Made by a program: the position numbers and the translations under genes. Below the pieces are notes generated by a model, which was not told the origin of the DNA, searched no databases, and was given only the letters and a program-made list of their open reading frames with translations. Of a stretch of 64,000 bases of DNA, positions 1 through 7,427 are shown in pieces. The first letter of the stretch is position 1. The number at the start of each line of letters is the position of its first letter. This DNA comes from Methanofollis sp. UBA420 (GTDB lineage: Archaea > Halobacteriota > Methanomicrobia > Methanomicrobiales > Methanofollaceae): NCBI RefSeq assembly GCF_002498315.1, contig NZ_DAGX01000005.1:550567-614566 (forward strand). The letters are read 5' to 3'.

Positions 1-324
1 GAGGGAGAGGAGACGCCTCACCCTCTCGTCGCGGGATGCGATCCAGTCGATCCTCTCGTCGGGTTTGTAGACCCGCACGATGTCCGCGGGCGGCACCCGG
101 TGGAGGTCGGCGAGGTACTGCGGCTTGTGCTCCCTGATATACGCGAAGGCAGGCCCGAAATCGAGTTTGGAGAAGTGCCTGCCCGCGGGGTCGACACGCT
201 CCCCCGCCGGGTCGGGGACGTACCTGAGGACGCACCCGACCCTCTCCGCATTGTCGTAGGCGGAGACGGCGTAGATCAGGCCGTCCCTGTCCTCGACGAA
301 ATCGCGCAGCCGGATCGGCGTCAT
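1..324 (-). CDS. COG1665-type predicted nucleotidyltransferase, C-terminus off window
   Basis: Translating the minus strand from the ATG at 324 gives an open frame of 108 codons that runs off the left edge, so only the N-terminus is seen. It begins MTPIRLRDFVEDRDG and contains the segment AVSAYDNAERVGCVLRYVPD. This resembles archaeal proteins of COG1665, annotated as predicted nucleotidyltransferases; no biochemical role is established that I can name. The ATG overlaps the stop of the upstream sua5-like gene by 4 bp (ATGA), so the two are probably co-translated. The family call rests on recognising the N-terminal pattern only. Confidence 0.6.
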   Translation of the reverse strand, partial: MTPIRLRDFVEDRDGLIYAVSAYDNAERVGCVLRYVPDPAGERVDPAGRHFSKLDFGPAFAYIREHKPQYLADLHRVPPADIVRVYKPDERIDWIASRDERVRRLLSL

Positions 325-902
325 GCCATATCCCTGAGGAATGCTCCCACCTCCTCGATCTCTGCACCGGCGCGGACCACCGTCCTGTTCACCAGGTCGA
401 CGACCGTGCTCGGCGTCCCCGGCAGTCTGCCCCCGTCGATGAGGAAGTCGTGGGGGACATGGACGTCGTTGACCGTCACCGGGTCGGCGGCGCCGTGGAT
501 GTTCGCCGAGGTCGCCGTGATCGGGGCGTCGAGTTCCCTGATGATCGCCAGGGGCACCGGGTGGTCGGGGATGCGGACCCCGATCAGGCCGGTGCCGACG
601 GTGAGAATGTCGGGGAGACAGGACTTCGCCTTCAGGATGACGGTCACCGGGCCGGGGAGGAAGCGGTCGACGAAGGCGTCCGCAAACCTGTCCACGCAGG
701 CGACCGCGCCGAGCATCTCGATGTCCGAGACCGCGACCGAGATCGGCATGGACCGCGGGCGCATCTTCGCCTCGTACACGCGTTCGATGGCATATTCGGA
801 AAGGGCATCGGCCCCGAGGCCGTAGATCGTGTCCGTCGGGTACACGACGAGACCGTCGTGCCCGAGCACCTTCACCGCCTGATGAATGATAGATTCGTCC
901 AT
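321..902 (-). CDS. L-threonylcarbamoyladenylate synthase (Sua5/YwlC/YrdC family)
   Basis: This 193-residue protein makes threonylcarbamoyl-AMP from threonine, bicarbonate and ATP, the first step of tRNA t6A37 modification. The YrdC fold signature is clear: VVYPTDTIYGLG near residues 20-31, then a K-x-R type segment (KMRPRSMPISV) and the TATSANIHG motif. It is the short form without the Sua5 C-terminal domain. I chose the ATG at 902, one base after the stop of the upstream gene, because an upstream in-frame start at 947 would overlap that gene by 44 bp and adds unconserved residues. The last KEOPS-related step is represented elsewhere in the window by Pcc1 (20175-20417). Confidence 0.9.
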   Translation of the reverse strand: MDESIIHQAVKVLGHDGLVVYPTDTIYGLGADALSEYAIERVYEAKMRPRSMPISVAVSDIEMLGAVACVDRFADAFVDRFLPGPVTVILKAKSCLPDILTVGTGLIGVRIPDHPVPLAIIRELDAPITATSANIHGAADPVTVNDVHVPHDFLIDGGRLPGTPSTVVDLVNRTVVRAGAEIEEVGAFLRDMA

Positions 903-903
903 C

Positions 904-1605
904 TCAGAACTCCCGTCCGCAGACGCGATAGATATCGAAGACCGCACGCTTCGAGACGTGCATCACTGCAAAGACGCCGGCCTGAATAGGGTCGGTGACG
1001 ACGAGGTCGGCGTGGTTCGGGACGCTCCCCGCCATCTTCAGGGCGATGACCGGGATACCCGCGGCCCGCACCTTGTCGACGGCCTCGGAGATCGTCCCGC
1101 CCATCAGGGAACCGGCAAGAACGAGTATGGAGGCTCTCGGGAGGCGGGCAACGGCGTCGACGGCTTCGGCAAGGTCTTTCTCGCCGACCAGGGGGATCGT
1201 GTCCACCGAGATCCTCTCGCCCCTGATATTGTGTCTGTCGGCCTCGTTCACCGCACCGAGCGCCACCTGCGCGACCTGGGCCCCGCCGCCGATGATGATG
1301 ACTCTGGAGCCGAAGATCCGGGAGAAGGTGTCGTGGGTCGAGACATGGCGGACGGTCGGGATCGTGAGGAGACCGGAGATCGCGTCCGCGATGCCGCCGG
1401 TGCACTCGACCTCGAAGTAAAAGAGCGCCTTCCCGGCGTCGGAGCCGGATGCCATGATCGACTGCTGGACGGTGAGCACGTTTGCGGCGTTCCCGGCCAT
1501 CACCGCGGCGATGTCCCTGAGGACGCCGGGCTGGTTGTCGGCGATGATGCTGAGAGCGTGGAGCTCCACGATATCGAGCGATTGCAGATGTTCAGATTCT
1601 TCCAT
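904..1605 (-). CDS. ACT-domain protein, DUF5612 type
   Basis: This protein of 233 residues has an N-terminal ACT-like segment (residues about 8-75: LHALSIIADNQPGVLRDIAAV), the fold that binds amino acids or other small ligands in regulatory proteins. The rest, with IIIGGGAQVAQVALGAVNEA and a glycine-rich LVLAGSLMGGTISEAVDKV, matches archaeal proteins annotated DUF5612 and looks like a Rossmann-like or sugar-isomerase-like fold. Function is unknown. It heads the apparent operon DUF5612, sua5 and COG1665. A TTG at 1626 is an alternative start; the ATG at 1605 is preferred because the added residues look non-conserved. No strong ribosome binding site decides it. Confidence 0.65.
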   Translation of the reverse strand: MEESEHLQSLDIVELHALSIIADNQPGVLRDIAAVMAGNAANVLTVQQSIMASGSDAGKALFYFEVECTGGIADAISGLLTIPTVRHVSTHDTFSRIFGSRVIIIGGGAQVAQVALGAVNEADRHNIRGERISVDTIPLVGEKDLAEAVDAVARLPRASILVLAGSLMGGTISEAVDKVRAAGIPVIALKMAGSVPNHADLVVTDPIQAGVFAVMHVSKRAVFDIYRVCGREF

Positions 1606-1999
1606 ACCCGCTGAGACGGGCCCCAATCGGTGCCGGACCCGCCCCCTCCCTCTTTGAGGAGTATTTGAATCCGGACAACATAAGGTGTGTGGTGCGGCAA
1701 TTCTCCATGGATCGGCGGATACGGCCGGAGGTGTGCGGGTGTGCCGCCTTTCACCGGCGTGGCAGAACAGGAAAAATGGGCTCTGGTGAATCGTTCATGA
1801 AACATTCGCTTCAGGCGGATCTCCAGAGCCGAAAAACACAGGATGCCACGCGTGGCGCCAGGGGCGTGGCCGTCACCCGACGAAAAAAGAGGATACATCT
1901 GATACCAATCGCAGCGGCCAGACCGAATGCGTTCAAATTGACGAACAGGGAAAGATACAATCGGAAGGTATAATAACGCGTCCGATAATCAAGGGAGAG
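1606..1999. other. intergenic region without a convincing gene
   Basis: No frame here has a protein-like composition or start context. A possible 102-codon plus-strand frame (1665-1973) lacks a ribosome binding site and recognisable motifs. Positions 1778-1805 carry a copy of a short repeat (GGGCTCTGGTGAATCGTTCA) that recurs inverted at about 54178-54203. The right end holds the promoter of the antitoxin-like gene, with an AT-rich GGTATAATAA at about 1966-1975. Confidence 0.6.
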
Positions 2000-2203
2000 A
2001 TGTCTCCCCCATCCATAGAGATCAGCGACGAGGCATACAGGCGCCTGCTCAGTGCCAGAAAGGGAGAGGACGAGGATCTCTCCGGGGTGATCCTGAGAAA
2101 AATCCCCGACCCCACGCGGATCGCCGAGATCATCGCCGAGACACATCCGGAGAGCGATATTGCCCGTGCTCTCCGGAGGATCTACCGGGAACGGGACGAG
2201 TGA
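2000..2203 (+). CDS. VapB-type antitoxin-like small protein
   Basis: This 67-residue acidic protein starts MSPPSIEISDEAYRRLLSAR and ends in a charged helix (IARALRRIYRERDE). The pattern of a short beta strand (IEIS) followed by a helix is typical of archaeal AbrB/VapB-like antitoxins (DUF7557 type). A TATA-like element lies about 30 bp upstream and GGGAG lies 2 nt before the ATG, so the message may be almost leaderless. No PIN-domain toxin is adjacent, so it is an orphan here. Its 3' end overlaps the convergent sulfite-reductase-like gene by 74 bp. The call is by pattern only. Confidence 0.6.
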   Translation: MSPPSIEISDEAYRRLLSARKGEDEDLSGVILRKIPDPTRIAEIIAETHPESDIARALRRIYRERDE

Positions 2204-3035
2204 GATCCGATACGACCTCCTCTTCCCCGATCCTGTCCATCATATTCCCGAATCTCTCCCCCTTTTCTGCGTGGCAGGCAAAGTAGTCAATGACCCCGCC
2301 GACGAAGGCCGGCAGGTCGCCGGGCGCGAGGGGACCGGCGGCGCGGACGCCTGTCCTGATGTGGCGGCCCGCCATGCCGCCGAGATAGACGACGACCCCC
2401 TCTGTCTCCGCCGTCACCGCACCTGCCGGACAGATGGCGATGCAGTCCCCGCACCCGATGCAGGCGTCGGCCGAAAAACAGACCCTGTCGTCGACGACGG
2501 CGACCCCGCCCTCCCGGCAGACGCGGGCGCAGGCGCCGCAGAGGGTGCAGGTCTCCGGGTCGAAGACGGGGTACGCCTCGCCCATCAACCCGATATCGTT
2601 GAACCGGACCCTCGCACAGTTGTTCGGGCACCCGGCGATCGCGATCTTCAGTTTTCTCGGCAGGGCGCGGCCGCCGACACTCTCCTCGACGGCGCGGGCG
2701 AGGGCCTGGGTGTCGACGATGCCGTGGCGGCAGAACGTCCCCTTGCAGGCGACGACCGACCTGACGGTTGCGCCGGTGCTCCCGACGGCAAGGCCGGCGT
2801 GTTCGAGGGCCTCGACGGCGGCGGGGACGTCCTCGCGCCTGACCCAGGGGACCTCGGCATTGAGCCTGAGAGTCAGGGCGACATCGCCCCGCCCGAACCT
2901 CCTCGACACCGCGGCGACCGCCTCCATCTGCTCAGCCGTCAGGACGCCTGCCGGCGCCCGCACCCGTATCGAGACAAAACCCTTCTCCTTCTGCGGCAGG
3001 ACGCCGCCCCCCGTTTTCTTTGTCGTGCCGGTCAT
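2130..3035 (-). CDS. small sulfite/nitrite reductase-like siroheme iron-sulfur protein
   Basis: This protein of 301 residues has a sulfite-reductase ferredoxin-like half (MTGTTKKTGGGVLPQKEKG onward) followed by the siroheme/4Fe-4S motif (ACKGTFCRHG, then GCPNNC) and two ferredoxin motifs (CTLCGACARVC and CIGCGDCIAIC) near the C-terminus. This is the layout of the small dissimilatory-type sulfite reductase-like proteins of methanogens, of uncertain substrate. The first Cys pair is C-x4-C, whereas many relatives have C-x5-C. The start at 3035 was chosen because the family begins near there; the frame stays open to 3305 but would overlap a plausible small gene. Likely cytoplasmic, using ferredoxin or F420 as partner (inference). 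Confidence 0.8.
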   Translation of the reverse strand: MTGTTKKTGGGVLPQKEKGFVSIRVRAPAGVLTAEQMEAVAAVSRRFGRGDVALTLRLNAEVPWVRREDVPAAVEALEHAGLAVGSTGATVRSVVACKGTFCRHGIVDTQALARAVEESVGGRALPRKLKIAIAGCPNNCARVRFNDIGLMGEAYPVFDPETCTLCGACARVCREGGVAVVDDRVCFSADACIGCGDCIAICPAGAVTAETEGVVVYLGGMAGRHIRTGVRAAGPLAPGDLPAFVGGVIDYFACHAEKGERFGNMMDRIGEEEVVSDLTRPVPGRSSGEHGQYRSPDVSRR

Positions 3036-3110
3036 CAGTGATCCAAAAGAGTATGGGGCCCGAAGGGCATCAATCCTGCCCGCAAAAAATATAGCCCCGG
3101 CCGCAGGCAT

Positions 3111-3314
3111 ATGCGCATGCACCGGATCGTCGCCGCCGAGAAACACCACGACAGGATCGAGGTGAGGTACAGGAAAGAAGGAGAGCTGAGACGGAGGTGC
3201 TACACCTTCGAGGAGGTGATCGCCATGGAGATCAACGCCCTCGACCTCCTCGACCGTCCGGGGGACTATGCCATCGACCCGGAGAAGAACCGGATCTACG
3301 AGCACTATCTCTGA
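3111..3314 (+). CDS. small conserved-looking hypothetical protein
   Basis: This 67-residue protein has an N-terminal beta-rich charged segment (RIVAAEKHHDRIEVRYRKEG) and an acidic C-terminus ending in RIYEHYL. I do not recognise a family. It looks real because the composition is protein-like, it is divergent from the sulfite-reductase-like gene, and an AT-rich TATA-like stretch (AAAAAATATAG, about 3083-3093) lies 20-28 bp upstream, fitting a leaderless transcript. A second ATG at 3117 is an equally possible start. Its stop is immediately followed by the stop of the convergent moaE gene. Confidence 0.5.
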   Translation: MRMHRIVAAEKHHDRIEVRYRKEGELRRRCYTFEEVIAMEINALDLLDRPGDYAIDPEKNRIYEHYL

Positions 3315-3719
3315 TCAGCCATGGTGGCCGGAGACCCAGCGGGTGTCCCCGCCCTTCACCGTCTCCTTCTTCCAGATGGGGACGCTCTCCTTGATCCGTT
3401 CGAGGACGTACTCGCAGGCCGCGAACGCCTCCTGCCTGTGGCCGGCGCCGACGATGATCAGGAGGATGTTCTCGCCGACCCTCAGTCGGCCGATGCGGTG
3501 GATGATGTCCACCGATTCGATGGGGAACGTCGCAAAGGCCTCGTCCCGGATCGCCCCGAGTTCGGCGCGGGCGACCTCCTCGTAGGCCTCCAGTTCCATG
3601 CCCTCGATGTCGTCGTCCCGCACCACGCCGAGGAAGGTGACCAGCGCACCCATCGACGGTTTTCTCGCCCGTGCGATCATCTCGTTCACGTCGAAATCGT
3701 CACGCGTCAGGTCTATCAT
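3315..3719 (-). CDS. moaE: molybdopterin synthase catalytic subunit MoaE
   Basis: MoaE joins thiocarboxylated MoaD to cyclic pyranopterin monophosphate to make molybdopterin. The 134-residue protein has the family core: MGALVTFLGVVRDDDIEGMELEAYEEVA, the HRIGRLRVGE strand, GAGHRQEAFAACEYVLERIKESVPIWKKE and the C-terminal KGGDTRWVSG, with the two conserved lysines of the active site in WKKE and VKGG. The start at 3719 overlaps the stop of the upstream hesA-like gene by 4 bp, so it is the last gene of nifS-iscU-hesA-moaE. A ThiS/MoaD-like carrier lies 3.7 kb away at 7417-7611; whether it serves MoaE is unknown. Confidence 0.92.
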   Translation of the reverse strand: MIDLTRDDFDVNEMIARARKPSMGALVTFLGVVRDDDIEGMELEAYEEVARAELGAIRDEAFATFPIESVDIIHRIGRLRVGENILLIIVGAGHRQEAFAACEYVLERIKESVPIWKKETVKGGDTRWVSGHHG

Positions 3720-4459
3720 GGACACACCCTCTCGTGCAGATGGCCGCAGGCCGGGCACTTCGGCTGTCTTTCCATGGCGATCGTCTCCATCGTGGAGTTC
3801 GTCCCGTCCCAGAGGAGGAGACGGCCGGCAAGGAGGTCGCCGGCCCCTGTCAGGTATTTTATCACCTCGTTCGCCTGCACGAGGCCGATGACGCCGGGCG
3901 TCGTGCCGACCACCGGGAAGGTCTCCTTCGGCGGCGCTTTCGGGAAGATGCAGCGGAGGCACGGGGTCTGTTCCGGGATGATCGTCGTCGCCTGCCCGAA
4001 AAACCCGGAGATCGCACCGTGGACAAGGGGGATGCCCCTCGCCAGGGCGACCTCGTTGAGGAGGTAGCGGGTCTCGAAGTTGTCCATCGCATCCACGATC
4101 ACGTCGGCGTCGCCGGCGAGGTCGGCGACATTTGAGGCGTCGATGACGACCCGCGCCGTCTCCACCTCGATCTCCGGGTTGATGGCGGCGAGTTTCTCGC
4201 CGGCCGAGGCGACCTTCGCCCGCCCCACATCTCTGTCCCAGTGGAGGACCTGCCTGTTCAGGTTGGTCGTCTCCACGGTGTCGCAGTCGGCGATCCTGAT
4301 ATGACCGATGCCGGCGGCGGCGAGGTACAGGGCGACAGGGCAGCCGAGGCCGCCCGCGCCGGCGACGAAGACCGTCGCTCTTTTGAGTTTCTCCTGCCCT
4401 TCCTCGCCGAAGAGCATCGTCTGCCGGCGGTAGCGTTCGCGTTCGTGCTCACTCAGCAT
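3716..4459 (-). CDS. E1-like adenylating enzyme, HesA/MoeB/ThiF family
   Basis: These enzymes adenylate the C-terminal glycine of ubiquitin-like sulfur carriers (MoaD, ThiS, SAMP). The 247-residue protein shows the nucleotide-binding GAGGLGCPVALYLAAAG, the acidic DCDTVETTNLNRQ, the catalytic-region DAMDNFETRYLLNE and two zinc Cys pairs (CLRC and, at the end, CPACGHLHERVC). It lacks the rhodanese domain of fused bacterial MoeB-type enzymes. The ATG at 4459 overlaps iscU by 11 bp. Sitting between iscU and moaE, it probably charges the carrier for molybdopterin, tRNA thiolation or both (inference). Confidence 0.88.
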   Translation of the reverse strand: MLSEHERERYRRQTMLFGEEGQEKLKRATVFVAGAGGLGCPVALYLAAAGIGHIRIADCDTVETTNLNRQVLHWDRDVGRAKVASAGEKLAAINPEIEVETARVVIDASNVADLAGDADVIVDAMDNFETRYLLNEVALARGIPLVHGAISGFFGQATTIIPEQTPCLRCIFPKAPPKETFPVVGTTPGVIGLVQANEVIKYLTGAGDLLAGRLLLWDGTNSTMETIAMERQPKCPACGHLHERVCP

Positions 4460-4880
4460 CGCCGCCGGCCTCCTCGTGGGCGGCGTGGCCGGTCTCGGGC
4501 CGGGGTTCGAGGCCATGCTTCCTCCGGTAGTCGTTGATCGCCGCGTGGATGCCTTCCTCGGCGAGGACTGAGCAGTGGAGTTTCTGCGGCGGGAGGCCCT
4601 GCAGTGCCTCGGCCACCGCTTTGTTCGTGATCTCCCACGCCTCGTCCACGGTCTTGCCCTTGATCAGTTCGGTCGCCATGCTCGACGAGGCGATCGCGGC
4701 GCCGCAGCCGAAGGTCATGAACTTCACGTCCTCGATGCGGTCGTCCCGAATACGCAGGAAGATCTTCATGATGTCGCCGCAGGTCGGGTTGCCGACCTCG
4801 CCGACGCCGTCGGGGTTCTCCATCTCGCCCACGTTTCTCGGGTTCATGAAATGGTCCATCACTGTCTCGTTGTACATCAT
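4449..4880 (-). CDS. iscU: Fe-S cluster assembly scaffold IscU
   Basis: This is the scaffold on which nascent iron-sulfur clusters form with sulfur from the cysteine desulfurase. Of 143 residues, the three conserved cysteines are Cys34 (NPTCGD), Cys59 (FGCGAA) and Cys103 (LHCSVL), and the LPPQK segment just before Cys103 replaces the chaperone-binding LPPVK of bacterial IscU. ATGATG forms overlapping starts at 4880 and 4877; GGAGGTG sits 1 nt before the first and 4 nt before the second, so initiation at the second Met (MYNETVMDHF) is likely. The C-terminal 20 residues are acidic, His-containing and unlike the core. Confidence 0.95.
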   Translation of the reverse strand: MMYNETVMDHFMNPRNVGEMENPDGVGEVGNPTCGDIMKIFLRIRDDRIEDVKFMTFGCGAAIASSSMATELIKGKTVDEAWEITNKAVAEALQGLPPQKLHCSVLAEEGIHAAINDYRRKHGLEPRPETGHAAHEEAGGDAE

Positions 4881-6055
4881 ACACCTCCGTTCCGCGCCGC
4901 ATAGAGGGGCGACATGCTCCGCAGTCTCGCCACGATCGTCGGGAGCACTTCAAGGACATGGTCCACGTCCTCGTCGGTGGTCAGGTCGCCCAGGGTGAGG
5001 CGGAGCGACCCGTGGGCCGTCTCGTGCGGGAGGCCGATCGCAAGGAGGACGTGCGAGGGTTCGAGGGACGCCGAACTGCACGCGCTCCCGGTCGATGCGC
5101 AGATGCCGTGGGCGTCGAGCATGAGGAGGACGGACTCGCCCTCGATGTAGCGGAAACTGACATTGAGGTTGTTCGGGAGGCGCTGCGTCGGGTGGCCGTT
5201 CAGGATGGTGTCCGGGATGGCGGCCAGGATCCCCTCGCGGAGGCGGTCCCGCATCGCCGCGATATGTGCGGCGTGGCCCTCGATGTCAGTGGTCGCCATC
5301 TCGATCGCCTTCCCCAGGCCGACGATGCCGGGGAGGTTCTCGGTCCCGGCACGCCGCCGGCGTTCCTGCCCGCCGCCGTGGACGAGGCTGTCGAGCCTCG
5401 TGCCCTTCCTGACGTACAGGGCGCCTATCCCCTTCGGGCCGTAGAACTTGTGGCCGGAGAGGGAGAGCATGTCGATAGTGTCGGCCTTCACGTCGATCGG
5501 GACGGCGCCGACCGCCTGCACGGCGTCGGTGTGGAAGGGGATGCCGTGGGCGCGGGCGATCCGCCCGATCTCCCTGATGGGCTGGAGGGTGCCGATCTCG
5601 TTGTTCGCGGCCATCACCGTGATCAGGACGGTCCTGTCGGTGATCGCCGCCTCGACGTCCGCAGGGTCGACCATGCCGTAGTTGTCCACCGGGAGGTAGG
5701 TGACGGTGAAACCCTGCTTTTCGAGGTACTCGCAGGTGTGGAGGACGGCGTGATGCTCGATCGCCGTGGTGATGATGTGGTCGCCCTTCTTCCTGTTCGC
5801 AAAGGCGGTCCCCTTGATCGCCCAGTTGTCAGACTCCGATCCCCCGGCGGTGAAGAAGATCTCGTCGGGCGATGCGCCGATCGCCGCCGCGACCTGCGCC
5901 CGTGCGTGTTCCACCGCCTCCTTCGAGTCGCGGGCGAGCGCGTAGAGGGAGGAGGGGTTGCCGAACTTTTCGGAGAAGTACGGGAGCATTGCCTCGAGGA
6001 CGTCGGGTTTCACGGGCGTGGTCGCCGCGTGGTCCATGTACACCAGTTTCTTCAT
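4877..6055 (-). CDS. nifS: cysteine desulfurase NifS/IscS
   Basis: This pyridoxal-phosphate enzyme removes sulfur from cysteine and passes persulfide to IscU or to thiolation enzymes. The 392-residue protein has YMDHAATTPV at the N-terminus, GGSESDN, the PLP lysine in SLSGHKFYGPKGIG, RRAGTEN, and the mobile-loop active cysteine in ASTGSACSSASLEPS. The start at 6055 (MKKLVYMDHAATTP) follows AGGGGTC by about 8 nt; the longer open frame to 6313 runs into the divergent regulator gene. Its upstream region holds the TTCACAATTGTGAA palindrome at 6134-6147, so expression is probably controlled there. It is the first gene of nifS-iscU-hesA-moaE. Confidence 0.95.
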   Translation of the reverse strand: MKKLVYMDHAATTPVKPDVLEAMLPYFSEKFGNPSSLYALARDSKEAVEHARAQVAAAIGASPDEIFFTAGGSESDNWAIKGTAFANRKKGDHIITTAIEHHAVLHTCEYLEKQGFTVTYLPVDNYGMVDPADVEAAITDRTVLITVMAANNEIGTLQPIREIGRIARAHGIPFHTDAVQAVGAVPIDVKADTIDMLSLSGHKFYGPKGIGALYVRKGTRLDSLVHGGGQERRRRAGTENLPGIVGLGKAIEMATTDIEGHAAHIAAMRDRLREGILAAIPDTILNGHPTQRLPNNLNVSFRYIEGESVLLMLDAHGICASTGSACSSASLEPSHVLLAIGLPHETAHGSLRLTLGDLTTDEDVDHVLEVLPTIVARLRSMSPLYAARNGGV

Positions 6056-6133
6056 ATCGATTGACCCCTGGTCTGCCCTGCAGGAGACCACCCTGGGAGG
6101 GTGATGGCAAAGTATTTTCGTGCAGGACACTAA

Positions 6134-6147
6134 TTCACAATTGTGAA
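6134..6147. promoter_or_regulatory. perfect palindrome TTCACAATTGTGAA, putative operator between nifS and its regulator
   Basis: This 14-bp exact inverted repeat lies in the 139-bp divergent intergenic region, 79 bp from the nifS start and 48 bp from the regulator start. A TATA-like GCGTATATACG (about 6174-6184) follows toward the regulator. The same 14-mer occurs at 8008-8021, 13133-13146 and 13157-13170, always upstream of sulfur or cofactor genes. The repeats are direct observation; operator function is inference. Confidence 0.75.
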
Positions 6148-6194
6148 GTACGCACGATAGGTGCTCTCTTCCTGCGTATATACGTTGTGATAGT

Positions 6195-6503
6195 ATGAAA
6201 GTACCGTGCCAGTTAATCGTTTGGGACGTGTTGCCGGCGATACGGGCGGCGATTGCCGGGGAGTTGATCGCGGCCGGCGTCTCGCAACTGGAGGCCGCCC
6301 GCCTCCTCGACATGGCACCGTCCGCGGTCTCGCAGTACCTCTCCGGGAAGCGTGGCTACAGGATCGTCTTCGAGGACGAGGTGAAGGAGTCGATCCGGTC
6401 CCTCGCCGTCGACCTGAAGGACGGGAAGGTCGAGGACCTGGGGAAACGGATCTGCGGCATCTGCATGCAGCTGCGTGAAGGGGACAGTCAGTGCGGGATG
6501 TAG
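6195..6503 (+). CDS. HTH transcriptional regulator (COG2522-like, XRE-type) with C-terminal cysteines
   Basis: This 102-residue protein has a helix-turn-helix at about residues 28-50 (VSQLEAARLLDMAPSAVSQY) and a C-terminal CGICMQLREGDSQCG with Cys87, Cys90 and Cys100. The HTH matches archaeal proteins of COG2522. The Cys-x2-Cys-x9-Cys tail could bind an iron-sulfur cluster or zinc. It is transcribed away from nifS-iscU, and the intergenic region holds one copy of TTCACAATTGTGAA. I infer that it is the autoregulated regulator of the palindrome regulon, perhaps sensing Fe-S or sulfur status much as IscR does in bacteria, without being homologous to IscR. The ATG at 6195 follows the weak motif GTGATAGT. 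Confidence 0.75.
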   Translation: MKVPCQLIVWDVLPAIRAAIAGELIAAGVSQLEAARLLDMAPSAVSQYLSGKRGYRIVFEDEVKESIRSLAVDLKDGKVEDLGKRICGICMQLREGDSQCGM

Positions 6504-7427
6504 TCACCGCGTCCTGAGATCCCTGAGGAGTTCGCAGGCGCGGCAGAGGCCGCCCGTGCTCGGTTCGCCGCAGTCGGGGCAGTACGATACCCCCTCCGCC
6601 TCCACGCAGCCGCCGACCCTCTCCCGCAGGCGGTCGTACCCCTCCATCAGCCGCACCATCGTGCCGGGGTGGCGGTATTCGAGGGTGGAGAGGAGGTGGC
6701 GCACGTCAGACCGCAGGGCCTCCCCGGCATACGGGCACTCGGGGAGGGGCGTGTAGATCCCCTGCACGATCCCATACATTGTCACTTCTTTTTCCGGGAT
6801 ATTTCTGAGGGGCTTGATCCGCGGGACGAAGGCGCCCGTATCCGGGACGCCGGTCCGCACGATCCGCCTGACGTCGCCGTTCAGGATGTTCATCAGGGCC
6901 GACTGCGCCTCGTCGTCGAGGCAGTGGCCTGTCGCAAGGCGCGTCGCCCCGAGGTCGCGGGCCGCGTTCTGGAGGAGGCGGCGGCGCAGCACCCCGCAGA
7001 TGGTGCAGGGATGCAGGGGGAGGTCGCGCACGAGAGTGTCGAGGGTGCAGCCGCAGAAGTCCTCGAAGGAGACGATGACGTGCTCGACGCCGCAGGCGGC
7101 GGTGATGGCGCGGGCTGTCTGAACCGTCTCCTCCCGGTAGCCCGCGATCCCCTCGTCCACGGTGACGGCGACGACCCTGACGGGTCGGCCGCGGAGGATC
7201 CGGCTGAGGACGTGGAGGAGGACGGTGCTGTCCTTGCCGCCGGAGAGGCCGACGACGACGACGTCGCCGTCCTGCACCATGCCCCGGCCTTCGACGGTCT
7301 GCCGCACCCGGTCCTCGACCGACGCGGTGAAGTGGCGGGCGCAGAGGCGCTCACCGGTCCCGCGGAGCACCGTGATCGCGGGTTCGGTGCAGCCGGGAGA
7401 GGAGCAGCGGCCTGTCTCACCCGCCAT
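6504..7427 (-). CDS. TtuA/Ncs6-family tRNA 2-thiolation enzyme (Fe-S, PP-loop)
   Basis: These enzymes activate a tRNA uridine with ATP and replace its 2-oxygen with sulfur. The 307-residue protein has the PP-loop SGGKDS (62-67), an N-terminal zinc knuckle (Cys8, Cys13, Cys29, His32), a C-terminal zinc knuckle (CPDCGEPSTGGLCRAC), and the three cluster cysteines Cys141, Cys144 (PCTICG) and Cys231 (LPECPYAG), the set that binds 4Fe-4S in TtuA. The ATG at 7427 overlaps the ThiS-like gene by 11 bp; a TTG at 7433 is possible. Whether the target is U54 or U34 cannot be told from sequence. It ends one base after the stop of the convergent regulator gene. Confidence 0.88.
   Translation of the reverse strand: MAGETGRCSSPGCTEPAITVLRGTGERLCARHFTASVEDRVRQTVEGRGMVQDGDVVVVGLSGGKDSTVLLHVLSRILRGRPVRVVAVTVDEGIAGYREETVQTARAITAACGVEHVIVSFEDFCGCTLDTLVRDLPLHPCTICGVLRRRLLQNAARDLGATRLATGHCLDDEAQSALMNILNGDVRRIVRTGVPDTGAFVPRIKPLRNIPEKEVTMYGIVQGIYTPLPECPYAGEALRSDVRHLLSTLEYRHPGTMVRLMEGYDRLRERVGGCVEAEGVSYCPDCGEPSTGGLCRACELLRDLRTR

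Noticed and set aside
100..825. Plus-strand open frame (241 codons) opposite sua5
   Set aside because: Overlaps two coherent minus-strand genes (COG1665-like and sua5) and has no conserved motif.
1665..1973. Plus-strand frame of 102 codons in the gap before the antitoxin-like gene
   Set aside because: No ribosome binding site, no protein-like pattern, and it contains the short dispersed repeat.
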